A DNA stretch of 64,000 nt from Crocinitomicaceae bacterium (lineage in GTDB: Bacteria; Bacteroidota; Bacteroidia; Flavobacteriales_D; Crocinitomicaceae): contig JAGQYP010000012.1 in NCBI GenBank assembly GCA_020436025.1, positions 1 to 64,000 of the forward strand. Reading direction: 5' to 3'. Position 1 is the first letter of the stretch. Each line of letters opens with the position of its first letter. Position numbers and translations under genes: made by a program. Below, one piece after another: positions 25,746 to 35,998 of this stretch. Under the pieces are notes generated by a model, which was not told the DNA's origin, did not search any database, and worked only from the letters and a program-made list of their open reading frames with translations.

Positions 25746-26664
25746 TATCCTTCTTTCTGAAAGTACTCCCAACCGAAATCAAAATATAGGTCAGAATAAT
25801 AAAAGGAAACGACCACAATTTTAGAAGGACAATCCACCCAATGCAAATCAATACAAAAACATACCGAATTTCATTTCCTTTCCATCCAAAGCCTTTTACT
25901 TTCAATGAAAACAAGCGTATTTCCGATACCAATAAAAAGGAAAAGAGAATTGTAAACGCAATCAAAACTTTGTAATCCAAGAGAAATAAGGCCAATGATG
26001 CTTGCCAGTCGGTGAGCTGGTCGGCAGCCAAATAACTATTCAATATGAAAACAAATCCGACGAAGAAAATGGTGTTTGCCGGTGTTGCTAAACCAATAAA
26101 ACCATCTGTTTGCCTCGGGTCGATATTGAATTTAGCAAGACGAAACAAAGAGAAAATGGCAATCAGTAATCCTGTAAAAGGTAAATAAGACATCCAAACT
26201 GGAGTTTCTTTTTCTCCTTCAATCTTATCAGTTTCCAAACCTTTGTTGAAATGCATGGCTCTGGAATGGTTGTATAAACTATTCAGCACTAAAAGATCCG
26301 GTGCGTCTTTTTTGTAGTTTTTTTGAAATTCGCCTAGTTGCTCGGATTGACCTATACTTTGAATAAATTCTCTTCTTTTTTCCAAATCATTGGTCAAACT
26401 TAAATTAATCAAAATCACCATGATGATTCCGGGCGCCAATCCAAAAGTGACCATATCTGCCAAGGAGTCCAATTGTTTCCCCAGTTCTCCAGTAACCCCA
26501 AGTTTTCTGGCTGCAAATCCATCAAAAAAATCAAGAAAGGCGGAAATGAAAATACACCATGGAGCCCAGCTAAGATGTCCGGTCAAAGCAAAAAAGATGG
26601 CCAAACTTCCAAATATCAGGTTGCCTGCCGTAAGAATATTGGGAATTTGACGTATTATTTGCAT
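25741..26664 (-). CDS. pssA: CDP-diacylglycerol--serine O-phosphatidyltransferase
   Basis: A 307-residue integral membrane enzyme that makes phosphatidylserine from CDP-diacylglycerol and serine. The CDP-alcohol phosphotransferase motif is complete: D45-x2-D48-G-x2-A-R53-x8-G62-x3-D66-x3-D70. Several hydrophobic segments before and after it are consistent with the family. A hydrophilic insertion of about 65 residues (about 91-156) between membrane segments is unusual for the short bacterial forms. It is divergent from the porV-like gene. PssA rather than PgsA is favoured by the LTAGNLIFGSLAIFFAL N-terminus. Confidence 0.92.
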   Translation of the reverse strand: MQIIRQIPNILTAGNLIFGSLAIFFALTGHLSWAPWCIFISAFLDFFDGFAARKLGVTGELGKQLDSLADMVTFGLAPGIIMVILINLSLTNDLEKRREFIQSIGQSEQLGEFQKNYKKDAPDLLVLNSLYNHSRAMHFNKGLETDKIEGEKETPVWMSYLPFTGLLIAIFSLFRLAKFNIDPRQTDGFIGLATPANTIFFVGFVFILNSYLAADQLTDWQASLALFLLDYKVLIAFTILFSFLLVSEIRLFSLKVKGFGWKGNEIRYVFVLICIGWIVLLKLWSFPFIILTYILISVGSTFRKKDI

Positions 26665-26720
26665 AGTGAATTCAAATTAAGTTAATATTTATCGATATTT
26701 ACACAATTTTACAGAACAAA

Positions 26721-26747
26721 TTGAGTTTATTACCGTAACTACATTTG
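26721..26747 (+). promoter_or_regulatory. Promoter of the porV/porU-like operon
   Basis: TTG at 26721, a 16-base spacer and a full TACATTTG -7 box (26740-26747), about 15 bases before the ATG. The spacer is slightly short for the Flavobacteriia consensus. Confidence 0.5.
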
Positions 26748-26761
26748 TACATTTATTGCCG

Positions 26762-27889
26762 ATGTTGCTTAGAAAAATTGTTTTATCCCTTATTCCTCTG
26801 ATGGCCATATTCATGGTGCGTGCTCAAAGTTCCTTGGCTCCAAAATATTCCAATGATTTCTTGTCGATTGGTGTGGATGCAAGAGCTCTAGGTATGTCTA
26901 ATTCTGTGGTGGCTGGAGTAAACGATGTGACTTCGGGATATTGGAATCCAGCTGGTTTGGTTCAAATGGAAACCATGTTGGATTTTGGGATCATGCACGC
27001 GGAATACTTCGCAGGTATTGCAAAATACGATTACATTGGAGCGGCTTATAAAATTGATGAAAAATCAGCTGTGGGAATCACAGGAATTCGATTTGGTGTA
27101 GACAATATTCCAAATACAACACAGCTTATCGATGCGGATGGGAATGTGAATTACGACAATATTACCACGTTCACTGCTGCAGATTATGGCTTCCTTCTTA
27201 CTTATTCAAGAGAACTTTCCATTCCGCGTTTGTACTTGGGAGGGAATGTGAAAATCATTTACCGCCAAGTAGGTGACTTTGCCCATTCATGGGGTTTTGG
27301 TCTGGATGCAGGGATTCAATACCACTTAAAGAAAAACTGGAAATTCGGTGCAATACTTCGAGATGCTACTTCTACCTTCAACGCATGGGTTTTTAAATTA
27401 GACGATGTTACAAAGAATGTTTGGATTCAAACGGGTAATGAATTACCTGAAAATGGACTGGAACTTACTTTGCCAAGACTGATCCTTGGAGCTCAAGGTG
27501 ATTTTCAATTTGGAAAAGGATTTTACGGACTCTTCGAAATGGATTTTGATTTCACTTTTGATGGAAGAAGAAATGTTTTGATTCGTACTTCACCGATCTC
27601 AATTGATCCGCATCTTGGAGTGGAATTGGGTTGGAAAGAATATGTTGCGCTAAGAGCCGGTTTTGGGAATTTTCAGTTTGAAAGACAATTCGATGGTTCT
27701 GAAAAATTATCCTTCCAACCGAATATCGGAATTGGGATTGGTTTCAAAGGGATTCGCTTGGATTATGCGTTTACCGATATTGGAAACCAGTCTGTTGCCT
27801 TGTATTCTCACATTTTTTCTCTTAAATTTAGAATTAAAGGTAAAAGAGATAAGCAAAAGGGGAAAGATGAGGCCCCAAAAAATGAATGA
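26762..27889 (+). CDS. PorV/PorQ-family outer-membrane protein (PorV2-like)
   Basis: A 375-residue beta-barrel protein: signal peptide (LSLIPLMAIFMVRAQ), then the PorV-family start KYSNDFLSIGVDARALGMSNS and SGYWNPAGLV. In the type IX secretion system PorV shuttles substrates from the translocon to the PorU sortase. The next gene, overlapping by four bases (ATGA), is a PorU-like C25 protease, so the two probably form a secretion/sortase subunit pair. It is not certain that this is the main PorV; the sequence and the long sortase suggest the second (PorV2) type. I chose ATG 26762 because a TTG six bases upstream was the only longer start. Confidence 0.85.
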   Translation: MLLRKIVLSLIPLMAIFMVRAQSSLAPKYSNDFLSIGVDARALGMSNSVVAGVNDVTSGYWNPAGLVQMETMLDFGIMHAEYFAGIAKYDYIGAAYKIDEKSAVGITGIRFGVDNIPNTTQLIDADGNVNYDNITTFTAADYGFLLTYSRELSIPRLYLGGNVKIIYRQVGDFAHSWGFGLDAGIQYHLKKNWKFGAILRDATSTFNAWVFKLDDVTKNVWIQTGNELPENGLELTLPRLILGAQGDFQFGKGFYGLFEMDFDFTFDGRRNVLIRTSPISIDPHLGVELGWKEYVALRAGFGNFQFERQFDGSEKLSFQPNIGIGIGFKGIRLDYAFTDIGNQSVALYSHIFSLKFRIKGKRDKQKGKDEAPKNE

Positions 27890-30800
27890 GATTAAATTTA
27901 CTCATATTTCTTCTTGGTATTTACTCGTTTTCATTTTCCCAGCCCTATGGAAACGAATGGATTGATTACTCCCAAAATTATTACTCTTTTAAAATTGCAG
28001 AAGATGGTGTCTATCGCTTAGACTACAACACTTTACTAGGTGCTGGAATTCCTGTTGCAAGCATTTCTTCTTCCCAATATCAAATCTTTGGCAGAGAGAA
28101 AGAACTGGCCATCGAGGTGGTGGATGGAGGAGACGGAACCCTTGATCCCGGCGATTATCTTCAATTTTATGCCCGAAAAAATGATGGTTGGCTCGATTCT
28201 TTAGTTTACGATACTCCCAATAATATTCTAAATCCCTACTATTCTCTTTTTAATGATACGATTCATTATTTTCTTTCTTGGACCAATTCAGGAACAGGAA
28301 GTCGAATGCAAATAGAAACGGATGTGAACTTTGCAGGGTTTACTCCTCAAAACTATTACTTGAAAGAGGTTCGAATTGAGTATACCAATGCTTATATCGA
28401 AGGGGAGAAAGTGAGTGGTTTGTCGAGTTCTTATTATCGTCCCGCTGAAGGATGGTCTCTTACGCCTCAAAATGCGGTTCCTTCTAATGTAGTCAGAGAC
28501 ATTTTACTTCCAACAACGAATTTATACAGCGGGGTTGGAGCTCCAGATGCAAAGGGGATTTCTGTAAGTTCAGGGGTTTCTGATGCTTCCTATACGGGTT
28601 CGGGAAATCACCATTTAGCAATTTCATATGGTGCCTCCATTCCTCTTTTTGATACAATTTATTCGGGCTATCAATTAATCAAACATAATTTTCAAGTACC
28701 CGCAAGTAATCTGGTGAATGGAGTAACTAATTTCAAACATACCTACGTCAACGACCAAGGTGCTGCATCTGATTTTCAGTCCATCGCTTATGTTGATTTG
28801 ATTTACCCCTCAATACCTGATTTTTCTGGATTAGATACGGGTGTTTTTTACGCTCCATTCAATAGCTCTGAACTGAAATCTAGGTACGATGTGGCAAATC
28901 ATTCGATTGCTACTCCACTGGTTTATGCTTTTGGAGATCAGGTTAGAAAAATTCCTGCTCAGATCAATGGAGGACTTCTTCAATTCATAATTCCTAACAA
29001 TATTGCCAGTGATAATTTTGTAGTTGTTCTGGATGAATCTCAAGTGAAGTCGGTTTCATCATTGCAAGCGGTAAATGGAACAGGAAGTTTTACGGATTAT
29101 TCTCAGGTTACTACTGATAATTATTTAGTCGTTTCTGAAAAGTCTCTATCCGCTTCTGTTCAACAGTATGAGGCTTACAGGGAAAGTGCTGCAGGAGGAT
29201 CATATAGCGTTTACAAGGCTTATGTCAACGAACTATATCTTCAGTTTGGAGGAGGAATAGAAAAGCATTCCATGGCGATCAGACGATTTGCAGATTATTT
29301 TGTAGACCAATCTACAGCAAATCCAGAATTTTTGTTTCTCATTGGAAAAGGTGTCAGAGAAGCCAATGAGTCCAATACTTTACTTGGTTTAGGGGCTAGG
29401 AAAGATTCAACATCTTATGTCAATAATTTAGTGCCCTCCTGGGGATACCCTTCTTCGGATGTTTTGATAACTGCTGGATTAGATGGAAATGAATGGACAC
29501 CCCTTTTGGCAACTGGAAGGTTATCGGCTCTGAGCGATCAAGAAGTTTTAGAGTACCTATCCAAGATTCAACAGTTTGAGTTGGCTCAAGATCCCAATTC
29601 GATTTATGCCTCTTCTACCAAAGACTGGCAAAAACAAATCTTGCATTTTGGTGGAGGCTCCAATGATTTCGAGCAATTGTTGTTTAAATCCTATTTACAG
29701 GGATTCGAAACAAAAATCGAAGGAATGGAATATGGAGGAAATGTTTTTTCAACCTATAAAACAACTTCAGAGCCTATCGATCCGGTAACTTCACAGGAAG
29801 TGACTAGCAGAATCAATAGTGGTGCTTCAATCATGACTTTCTTCGGACATGCTTCCTCCTCCGGTTTTGATCAAAATGTGGATGATCCATCCAATTGGAA
29901 CAATCAAGGAAAATATCCTTTGGTGATAGGAAATGCTTGTTATACAGGTAATATTTTCAATCCGACTTCAAGTTCAACCTCTGAGAATTTCGTGTTGATT
30001 CCAAATAAAGGAGCTATTGCTTTTTTATCTTCGGTGAAATTGGGGTTTGCTCAAACTTTGAATACTTATACCAGTCAACTCTATCAAGAAATGTCCACAG
30101 ATAGTTATGGGGCTGCTTTGGGGACTCAAATCCAGAATACCATTCAAACCATTGAACTTCCTGCAGGGGCTCTTTACCTTGAATCTACTTGTTTGGGTAT
30201 GACTTTACACGGGGATCCTGCCTTGAAAATCAATTGGCATCAAAAACCAGAATTTGAAATTACCAATCAGAGTCTGATCGTGGAGCCTGAGAATATCAAT
30301 CTTACAGTGGATACAATAACAGTAAAATTGATTCTAACGAATTTAGGAAAAGCTACCGATAGTTCATTTGTTGTAGAATTAAGAAGAACTTTTCCAGGAA
30401 CGAATACAGACTCCGTATACAATCAAGTGGTGAACGCCTTGTATTACAAAGATACAGTGGAGTTTAAAATGCCATTAGATCCAAATAATGGAGTGGGTTT
30501 AAATACTTTCTCAGCGAAATTCGATATTCCATCTCAAATAGCTGAGCAATACGATGAGGTTCTAAACAATCAAATAACAGTTCCCTATTTCATTTCAATT
30601 GATGGAATTTATCCCGTATGGCCCTATGAATATGCAGTAATTCCTAGAGATACGGTCACACTTAAGGCTTCAACAAATAATCCTTTTGCCAGTACAAAAT
30701 TGTACCGATTTGAAGTGGATACTACGGATATGTTTGATTCTCCATTCAGAAAATACAAACAGCTCAACTCTCCGGGCGGGGTAGTTGAAGTAAATTATGT

Positions 30801-33006
30801 AGATTGGTTGAATGTGGATACTGATCTTCCTGATCCACTGTTGCTTTCGGATAGTACAGTTTATTTTTGGAGAGTAGCCATTGATAGTTCAGTCATGGTT
30901 TGGAATGAATCTTCTTTTCAATATATCAATGGAAAGGAAGGATGGGGACAAGAACATTTCTTTCAGTTTAAAAACAATGATTTTGTCAATTTGGATTACG
31001 ATCGAACATTAAGGAGAAGGCACTTTTTCCCGGATAAAAAAATAATCAACTGCAAAGTGTATGGAAATTCAACTGACTTTAATGAATTGTTGGATACAGA
31101 TTGGAAGATTGATGGAGAAGTACAGGAATACGGTTTGTGTGGCCTCACGCCTTCACTCATTGTTGCTGTAGTGGATCCGATTACTTTGGAAGCTTGGGGA
31201 ACTGCAAATGGAGGGCAAAATCCAACCCACTCTTTCGGAAATGTAAATGATGGTGCAGGCTGTAGGAATAGAGTGGAGAAATACTTTATTTTCAGACAAA
31301 ACGATGCAACTCAACTGGCGGCTTTTGAAAATATGGTTTTGAATGCGATCCCGGATAGTTTTTATGTGCTAATCTATACAACAACTTATGCAGATTTTGC
31401 TCAGTGGGATGCTCTTTATCCGAATACATACAATGTTTTTCAAAGTTTGGGGTCTACCAATATTGCCACTGGAAATCCGAATGTTCCATTTATTTTCTTT
31501 ACTAAGAAAGGAGACAATTCCACTACCCATGAAGAATACGGTCTCAATATCAATTCCAATTTAGAACTCAACGATACACTGAGTGGTTATGATTATTTAG
31601 GAGAAGAAAAATCAACTTATATCGGTCCCGCTTTTAATTGGGATGCTCTCTATTGGAAACAGTTTTCTGAAGAATTTCCTACAAGCGATACCACAAGATT
31701 GCAGGTGTTTGGCGTAAATACTCTAGGGATAGAATCTTTAGTAATGGATACCTTATTTTCAAATAATGATTCCATTCTCAATTTAAATACGATCATTCCT
31801 GCAACAACTTATCCTTGGATTCGATTAAAAGCAGTTGTAAAAGACAGCATTGACTTCACGCCAGCTCAGATTGATGGATGGCACGTTTTGTATCAGCCGG
31901 TTCCAGAAGCTGCCATCGATGGTGATTTTGGCTACTATTGGAGCGCAAACGATACGGTTCCGGAAGGGATGGAGATTTCATTCTCCGGAGATATTTTAAA
32001 TATCAGTGACTACCCCATGGATTCGCTTTTGGTAAAATATTGGATTGAAGATCAAAACAGAGACATTCATCCTATTGTCTATCCCAGACAGGATTCTTTG
32101 CGTGTTGGAGGTTTACTTCAGGATACCATCACTTTTAGTACACTTGGTTTACAAGGAAGAAATTTACTTTGGATGGAAGTGAATCCTTATGTTACTCCTG
32201 TGCTTCAGGATCAATTAGAAATGCATTACTTCAACAATTTGGCACAAATTCCTTTTTATGTTTCAAAAGATGATATTAATCCCATTCTCGATGTCACTTT
32301 CGACGGAACACATATTCTGAATGGAGACATTGTGAGTGGCAAAGCCCAAATCGTCATCTCCCTAAATGATGAAAATGAATTTCTACTTCTGGAAAGCGAC
32401 GAGGATACCGCTAATTTTGGAATTTATTTGAAAGACCCTACAGGAAATCAGGTTCGAATTCCTTTTTTAGGTCCTTTGGGAGAAACCGTCATGCAATGGA
32501 TTCCGGCTACCGGACCAGAAAACAAATTCAAGATCATTTACGACGGTAATTTTGCCATGGATGGGGTGTATGAACTTTTGGTGCAAGGAAGTGATGCCTC
32601 TGGCAATAACTCAGGAGATCTGGAATACCGAATTGAATTCGAAGTCATCAATTATTCTTCGGTGACTTATTTGATGAATTACCCAAATCCTTTCTCTACC
32701 TCAACGCGATTTGTATTTACGCTGACAGGAAGTCAAGTCCCTGATGAGATGAGAATACAAATCATGACTGTAACTGGGAAAATTGTAAAAACAATCTTAA
32801 TGGATGAGTTTGGTCCCATCAAAGTGGGTAAAAACATTAGCGAATACGCTTGGGATGGTCGAGACGACTGGGGGGATCAGTTGGCAAATGGTGTGTACTT
32901 GTATACAGTGCAGATGAGAATTAACGGGGAAGATGTCGAACACCGAGGTTCAGGAGCAGACCAATTTTTCAAAAAGGAATTTGGGAAAATGTACTTGTTG
33001 CGATAA
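27886..33006 (+). CDS. PorU-like C25 cysteine protease (putative T9SS sortase, PorU2 type)
   Basis: A 1706-residue secreted protein with signal peptide. The C25 (gingipain) domain spans roughly 400-790: His655 in FFGHASS and Cys685 in GNACYTG form the dyad. Long beta-sandwich segments follow. The C-terminus (about 1597-1706) opens YPNPFSTSTRFVF, contains a FlgD-like WDGRDDWGDQLANGVYLYTV and ends KMYLLR, matching T9SS C-terminal domains. PorU cleaves such signals from substrates at the cell surface. PorU proper is about 1150-1300 residues; the extra length fits the family called PorU2. It is translationally coupled to the upstream PorV-like gene. Confidence 0.85.
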   Translation: MRLNLLIFLLGIYSFSFSQPYGNEWIDYSQNYYSFKIAEDGVYRLDYNTLLGAGIPVASISSSQYQIFGREKELAIEVVDGGDGTLDPGDYLQFYARKNDGWLDSLVYDTPNNILNPYYSLFNDTIHYFLSWTNSGTGSRMQIETDVNFAGFTPQNYYLKEVRIEYTNAYIEGEKVSGLSSSYYRPAEGWSLTPQNAVPSNVVRDILLPTTNLYSGVGAPDAKGISVSSGVSDASYTGSGNHHLAISYGASIPLFDTIYSGYQLIKHNFQVPASNLVNGVTNFKHTYVNDQGAASDFQSIAYVDLIYPSIPDFSGLDTGVFYAPFNSSELKSRYDVANHSIATPLVYAFGDQVRKIPAQINGGLLQFIIPNNIASDNFVVVLDESQVKSVSSLQAVNGTGSFTDYSQVTTDNYLVVSEKSLSASVQQYEAYRESAAGGSYSVYKAYVNELYLQFGGGIEKHSMAIRRFADYFVDQSTANPEFLFLIGKGVREANESNTLLGLGARKDSTSYVNNLVPSWGYPSSDVLITAGLDGNEWTPLLATGRLSALSDQEVLEYLSKIQQFELAQDPNSIYASSTKDWQKQILHFGGGSNDFEQLLFKSYLQGFETKIEGMEYGGNVFSTYKTTSEPIDPVTSQEVTSRINSGASIMTFFGHASSSGFDQNVDDPSNWNNQGKYPLVIGNACYTGNIFNPTSSSTSENFVLIPNKGAIAFLSSVKLGFAQTLNTYTSQLYQEMSTDSYGAALGTQIQNTIQTIELPAGALYLESTCLGMTLHGDPALKINWHQKPEFEITNQSLIVEPENINLTVDTITVKLILTNLGKATDSSFVVELRRTFPGTNTDSVYNQVVNALYYKDTVEFKMPLDPNNGVGLNTFSAKFDIPSQIAEQYDEVLNNQITVPYFISIDGIYPVWPYEYAVIPRDTVTLKASTNNPFASTKLYRFEVDTTDMFDSPFRKYKQLNSPGGVVEVNYVDWLNVDTDLPDPLLLSDSTVYFWRVAIDSSVMVWNESSFQYINGKEGWGQEHFFQFKNNDFVNLDYDRTLRRRHFFPDKKIINCKVYGNSTDFNELLDTDWKIDGEVQEYGLCGLTPSLIVAVVDPITLEAWGTANGGQNPTHSFGNVNDGAGCRNRVEKYFIFRQNDATQLAAFENMVLNAIPDSFYVLIYTTTYADFAQWDALYPNTYNVFQSLGSTNIATGNPNVPFIFFTKKGDNSTTHEEYGLNINSNLELNDTLSGYDYLGEEKSTYIGPAFNWDALYWKQFSEEFPTSDTTRLQVFGVNTLGIESLVMDTLFSNNDSILNLNTIIPATTYPWIRLKAVVKDSIDFTPAQIDGWHVLYQPVPEAAIDGDFGYYWSANDTVPEGMEISFSGDILNISDYPMDSLLVKYWIEDQNRDIHPIVYPRQDSLRVGGLLQDTITFSTLGLQGRNLLWMEVNPYVTPVLQDQLEMHYFNNLAQIPFYVSKDDINPILDVTFDGTHILNGDIVSGKAQIVISLNDENEFLLLESDEDTANFGIYLKDPTGNQVRIPFLGPLGETVMQWIPATGPENKFKIIYDGNFAMDGVYELLVQGSDASGNNSGDLEYRIEFEVINYSSVTYLMNYPNPFSTSTRFVFTLTGSQVPDEMRIQIMTVTGKIVKTILMDEFGPIKVGKNISEYAWDGRDDWGDQLANGVYLYTVQMRINGEDVEHRGSGADQFFKKEFGKMYLLR

Positions 33007-33018
33007 AACCTTTTATTC

Positions 33019-34197
33019 TCAATTCAATCTCTTATACTCTCTTCGCAATCTCAAGAAAGGTTTTTCAAAGTATTTATAACTCAAATGCGCCAGAATAATC
33101 GTTGAAATAAAGGCGATGAATGGGAAAATAACTTTTATGAATCCACTCAATTCTCCCTGATGTTCTCCTTGCCAAATGGCAACACCAAAAACGATAAAAT
33201 CCATTACCAAGATGTGATACATGTAGGAACCATAACTTATTTTACCCAAGTAGGTTGCAATTTTTAAATTGCGGAATTTTAAGATGGAATTCGATCCAAA
33301 TGTCTGCTCAATAATGATGAATCCAATAATGGACGGAACGATTAGAGCATTCAAAACATTGAAAATGATGTTTCCATAAAATACTCCTGCTACAATAAGG
33401 TAAGCCACAAATCCAGAATACAAATACTTTAAGAAACTCTTGTCCAAAGATTTGATATACTCCACCAAATCCTTTTTCTCCCTAACATGGATGGCAACCA
33501 AGGCTCCAATTCCGAAATCGCTCAAATAATATAAAGTATTGTAATAGGAATGGTAATCTTTAAAAATCTCTAATTCAGTAAATAAACTTGATGAAAGTCT
33601 GTAAAGGACACCAATAGCAATCAACACATAACTTACTTTTTTCAAATTCTTACCTACAAGATTGATGACAAATCCCCAGAAAATGTAGAATTGAACTTCT
33701 ACCGCAATGGTCCATAAAATCACCAAACCAGTGAAAAAATCTGCACCATCAGAATAGTAGAAAAAATTAGAACTAAAGGTAAGAAAAGGCAATAGTGGTG
33801 GGAACTTAAAATGATAATTCAAATCAAGAAATCCAATGATCTTCGGTATGCCAATAAAGATCAAAATTAGAATCAAGATATACAAAGGAAGAATGCGTAA
33901 GGCTCTTCTTTTGTAGAAGGCCATTAACTTAAAATTCCCATAATATTCAATTTCTCGAATGGCAAGAGCGGTGATTAAAAAAGCAGATATAGTAAAGAAT
34001 AACTCAATCCCGAAAACTCCACCAAATGTTAAGGCTTTATCAATGTTTTCACCATACTTCGATATGAAATCCTCTTTGAAAAAGGACTTAATATGCATGA
34101 TGAACACAAGTAAAAACCCTAAAAACCTCAAGGAGTCAAGATCCTTGTAATGAAGTCTTCTAGATTTACCCTTTTTTCTGGATGCTTTTTTTTCCAA
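33019..34197 (-). CDS. Membrane acyltransferase (OafA/Acyl_transf_3 type)
   Basis: A 392-residue multi-pass protein with about ten hydrophobic segments. The family start is clear: DLDSLRFLGFLLVFIMHI (catalytic His after the first membrane segment) and FGIELFFTISAFLITALAI. Such enzymes O-acetylate surface polysaccharides or lipids. The substrate is unknown; the polysaccharide cluster is 12 kb away. The start is a TTG directly after an in-frame TAG, and the next ATG would remove part of the conserved N-terminus, so TTG is favoured. It stands alone, convergent with the porU-like gene. Confidence 0.85.
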   Translation of the reverse strand: MEKKASRKKGKSRRLHYKDLDSLRFLGFLLVFIMHIKSFFKEDFISKYGENIDKALTFGGVFGIELFFTISAFLITALAIREIEYYGNFKLMAFYKRRALRILPLYILILILIFIGIPKIIGFLDLNYHFKFPPLLPFLTFSSNFFYYSDGADFFTGLVILWTIAVEVQFYIFWGFVINLVGKNLKKVSYVLIAIGVLYRLSSSLFTELEIFKDYHSYYNTLYYLSDFGIGALVAIHVREKKDLVEYIKSLDKSFLKYLYSGFVAYLIVAGVFYGNIIFNVLNALIVPSIIGFIIIEQTFGSNSILKFRNLKIATYLGKISYGSYMYHILVMDFIVFGVAIWQGEHQGELSGFIKVIFPFIAFISTIILAHLSYKYFEKPFLRLRREYKRLN

Positions 34198-34295
34198 CTA
34201 ACTTGTGATTTATAACTTAAAGTTTCAAAGTTATTATTTATACTTTAATTTTTAGATTAGGTTCTATTTTACCTTCTTTCGGTCTAAATAAATAA

Positions 34296-34303
34296 TATCT
34301 TTG
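34296..34303 (+). promoter_or_regulatory. lnt -7 box, probably giving an almost leaderless transcript
   Basis: TATCTTTG matches TAnnTTTG exactly and ends only five bases before the lnt ATG. Transcription would then start at or next to the ATG. No good -33 element was found. Confidence 0.4.
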
Positions 34304-34308
34304 TCTGC

Positions 34309-35928
34309 ATGAAACTCAGCCTGAAAAAAAGACTTTTATTAGCCACTCTATCTGGTATTTTATTGGCTATTTCATTCCCGGCAGTGGGAGGTGTCGGACC
34401 TCTTGCACTTCTGGCACTTGTTCCACTATTGTTATTGGAAGAAGATTTATTTCAAAATAAGGATCGCTCTTACAAGATTTATTTCTATTCTTTTTTGACT
34501 TTCTTTTTATACAATTTGATCACTGTTTGGTGGATCTGGTTTGCATCTGAAGGGGGTGCGATTATGGCCGTTGTCGCCAATTCGATCGTGATGGTCTTGC
34601 CTATCGCAGCTTTTCATGTTACTAAGAAATTTGTTGGAGTGAAAGAAGGCTATATAGGTCTGTTTTTCTACTGGTTGGGATTCGAATACATGCACTACCA
34701 TTGGGAATTAAGCTGGCCCTGGCTCAATTTTGGAAATATGTTTGCCAATCACCATTACTTGGTTCAGTGGTATTCCTATTCAGGGGTTCTAGGTGGTACC
34801 ATGTGGATTCTTCTTGTCAACATGTTGTTCTATTTGATCGCAAAAAATGTCTTTTTCAAAAAGGAAAGCTGGAATATTCAGACGCCATTACTTGTTTTGC
34901 AGGCAATCCTAATTCTGTTTCCGGTCATTAGCTCTTTGATCATCTATTACAATTATGAGGAAGAAGGAGATGAATTAAATGTGTTGATCATTCAGCCAAA
35001 TATAGATCCCTATCAAAAATTTTCTTCGATCACACCGGACCAACAAATTGATAAAATCATTCATCTTGTGGAACAGAAAATGGATGAATCTGTGGATTTA
35101 ATCATTGCTCCTGAAACGGCATTACCCATGTCGATCAACGAAGACGGAATTGAAAAAAATGGCTTTATTCTTAGGATATCTCAAAAGCTCGAAGAATGGA
35201 ATGGACCTGATCTTTTAATAGGCTCCTCTACCCATTTGTATTTTGATCACAAAAATAGCTATGCTTCAAGAAACCTAGGAAATGGTGTATGGTTGGAAGC
35301 TTATAACTCAGCACTTTTGATTTCTAGAAATAAACCCATTCAAATTTACCATAAATCTCAGCTGGTACTTGGAGTTGAAAGGCTTCCTTTTCCTGCTATT
35401 TTTGAAAATATGGCCATCGATATGGGAGGAACGACTGGGACTTTGGGGGCTGAAGAGAAACCATTTTGTCTGAAGTCAAAGGGGATGGAAATTACTCCTT
35501 GTATTTGCTATGAGTCTGTTTATGGAGGTTACGTGGCAGAGTTTTCCAGATTAGGAAGTGATTTCATTGCAATTATGACCAATGATGGATGGTGGAAAGA
35601 TACTCCGGGCTACAAACAACACCTGAACTTTGCAAGATTGAGAGCAATTGAAAATAGAAAGTTTATTACCCGATCAGCTAACACTGGAATTTCTGCCATA
35701 CTAAATAGTCGCGGAGATGTTCTTGAAAAGACAGGTTGGTGGGAAGACGCGGTAATCAAAGGAACCATTCGTCTATCTGATCAGGAAACTTTTTATGTGA
35801 AATATGGGGATGTGATTGGAAGAGTTTCTGGATTTACAGCTGTTCTGATTTTAATTTTCGCAATTTTCAAATGGTTGAGGTCTTTTGGATCTGTGTTTAA
35901 AAAAGAACAAAACGCTGGAGTTGAGTAA
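34309..35928 (+). CDS. lnt: Apolipoprotein N-acyltransferase
   Basis: A 539-residue inner-membrane enzyme that adds the third acyl chain to lipoproteins. Membrane segments occupy about 1-215, a nitrilase-like periplasmic domain about 225-505, and a final membrane segment follows. The Glu-Lys-Cys set is Glu269 (IIAPETALP), Lys349 (YHKSQLVLGVE) and Cys400 (CICYESVYG), matching E. coli E267/K335/C387. Many lipoprotein genes in the window would be its substrates. ATG 34309 is the only plausible start. Confidence 0.95.
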   Translation: MKLSLKKRLLLATLSGILLAISFPAVGGVGPLALLALVPLLLLEEDLFQNKDRSYKIYFYSFLTFFLYNLITVWWIWFASEGGAIMAVVANSIVMVLPIAAFHVTKKFVGVKEGYIGLFFYWLGFEYMHYHWELSWPWLNFGNMFANHHYLVQWYSYSGVLGGTMWILLVNMLFYLIAKNVFFKKESWNIQTPLLVLQAILILFPVISSLIIYYNYEEEGDELNVLIIQPNIDPYQKFSSITPDQQIDKIIHLVEQKMDESVDLIIAPETALPMSINEDGIEKNGFILRISQKLEEWNGPDLLIGSSTHLYFDHKNSYASRNLGNGVWLEAYNSALLISRNKPIQIYHKSQLVLGVERLPFPAIFENMAIDMGGTTGTLGAEEKPFCLKSKGMEITPCICYESVYGGYVAEFSRLGSDFIAIMTNDGWWKDTPGYKQHLNFARLRAIENRKFITRSANTGISAILNSRGDVLEKTGWWEDAVIKGTIRLSDQETFYVKYGDVIGRVSGFTAVLILIFAIFKWLRSFGSVFKKEQNAGVE

Positions 35929-35998
35929 GAAGCGCTTTTGAAACAAAGAAATTCATCTATTATTTCTAAAATTAGTATTTTCGCACAAAATTATATTT

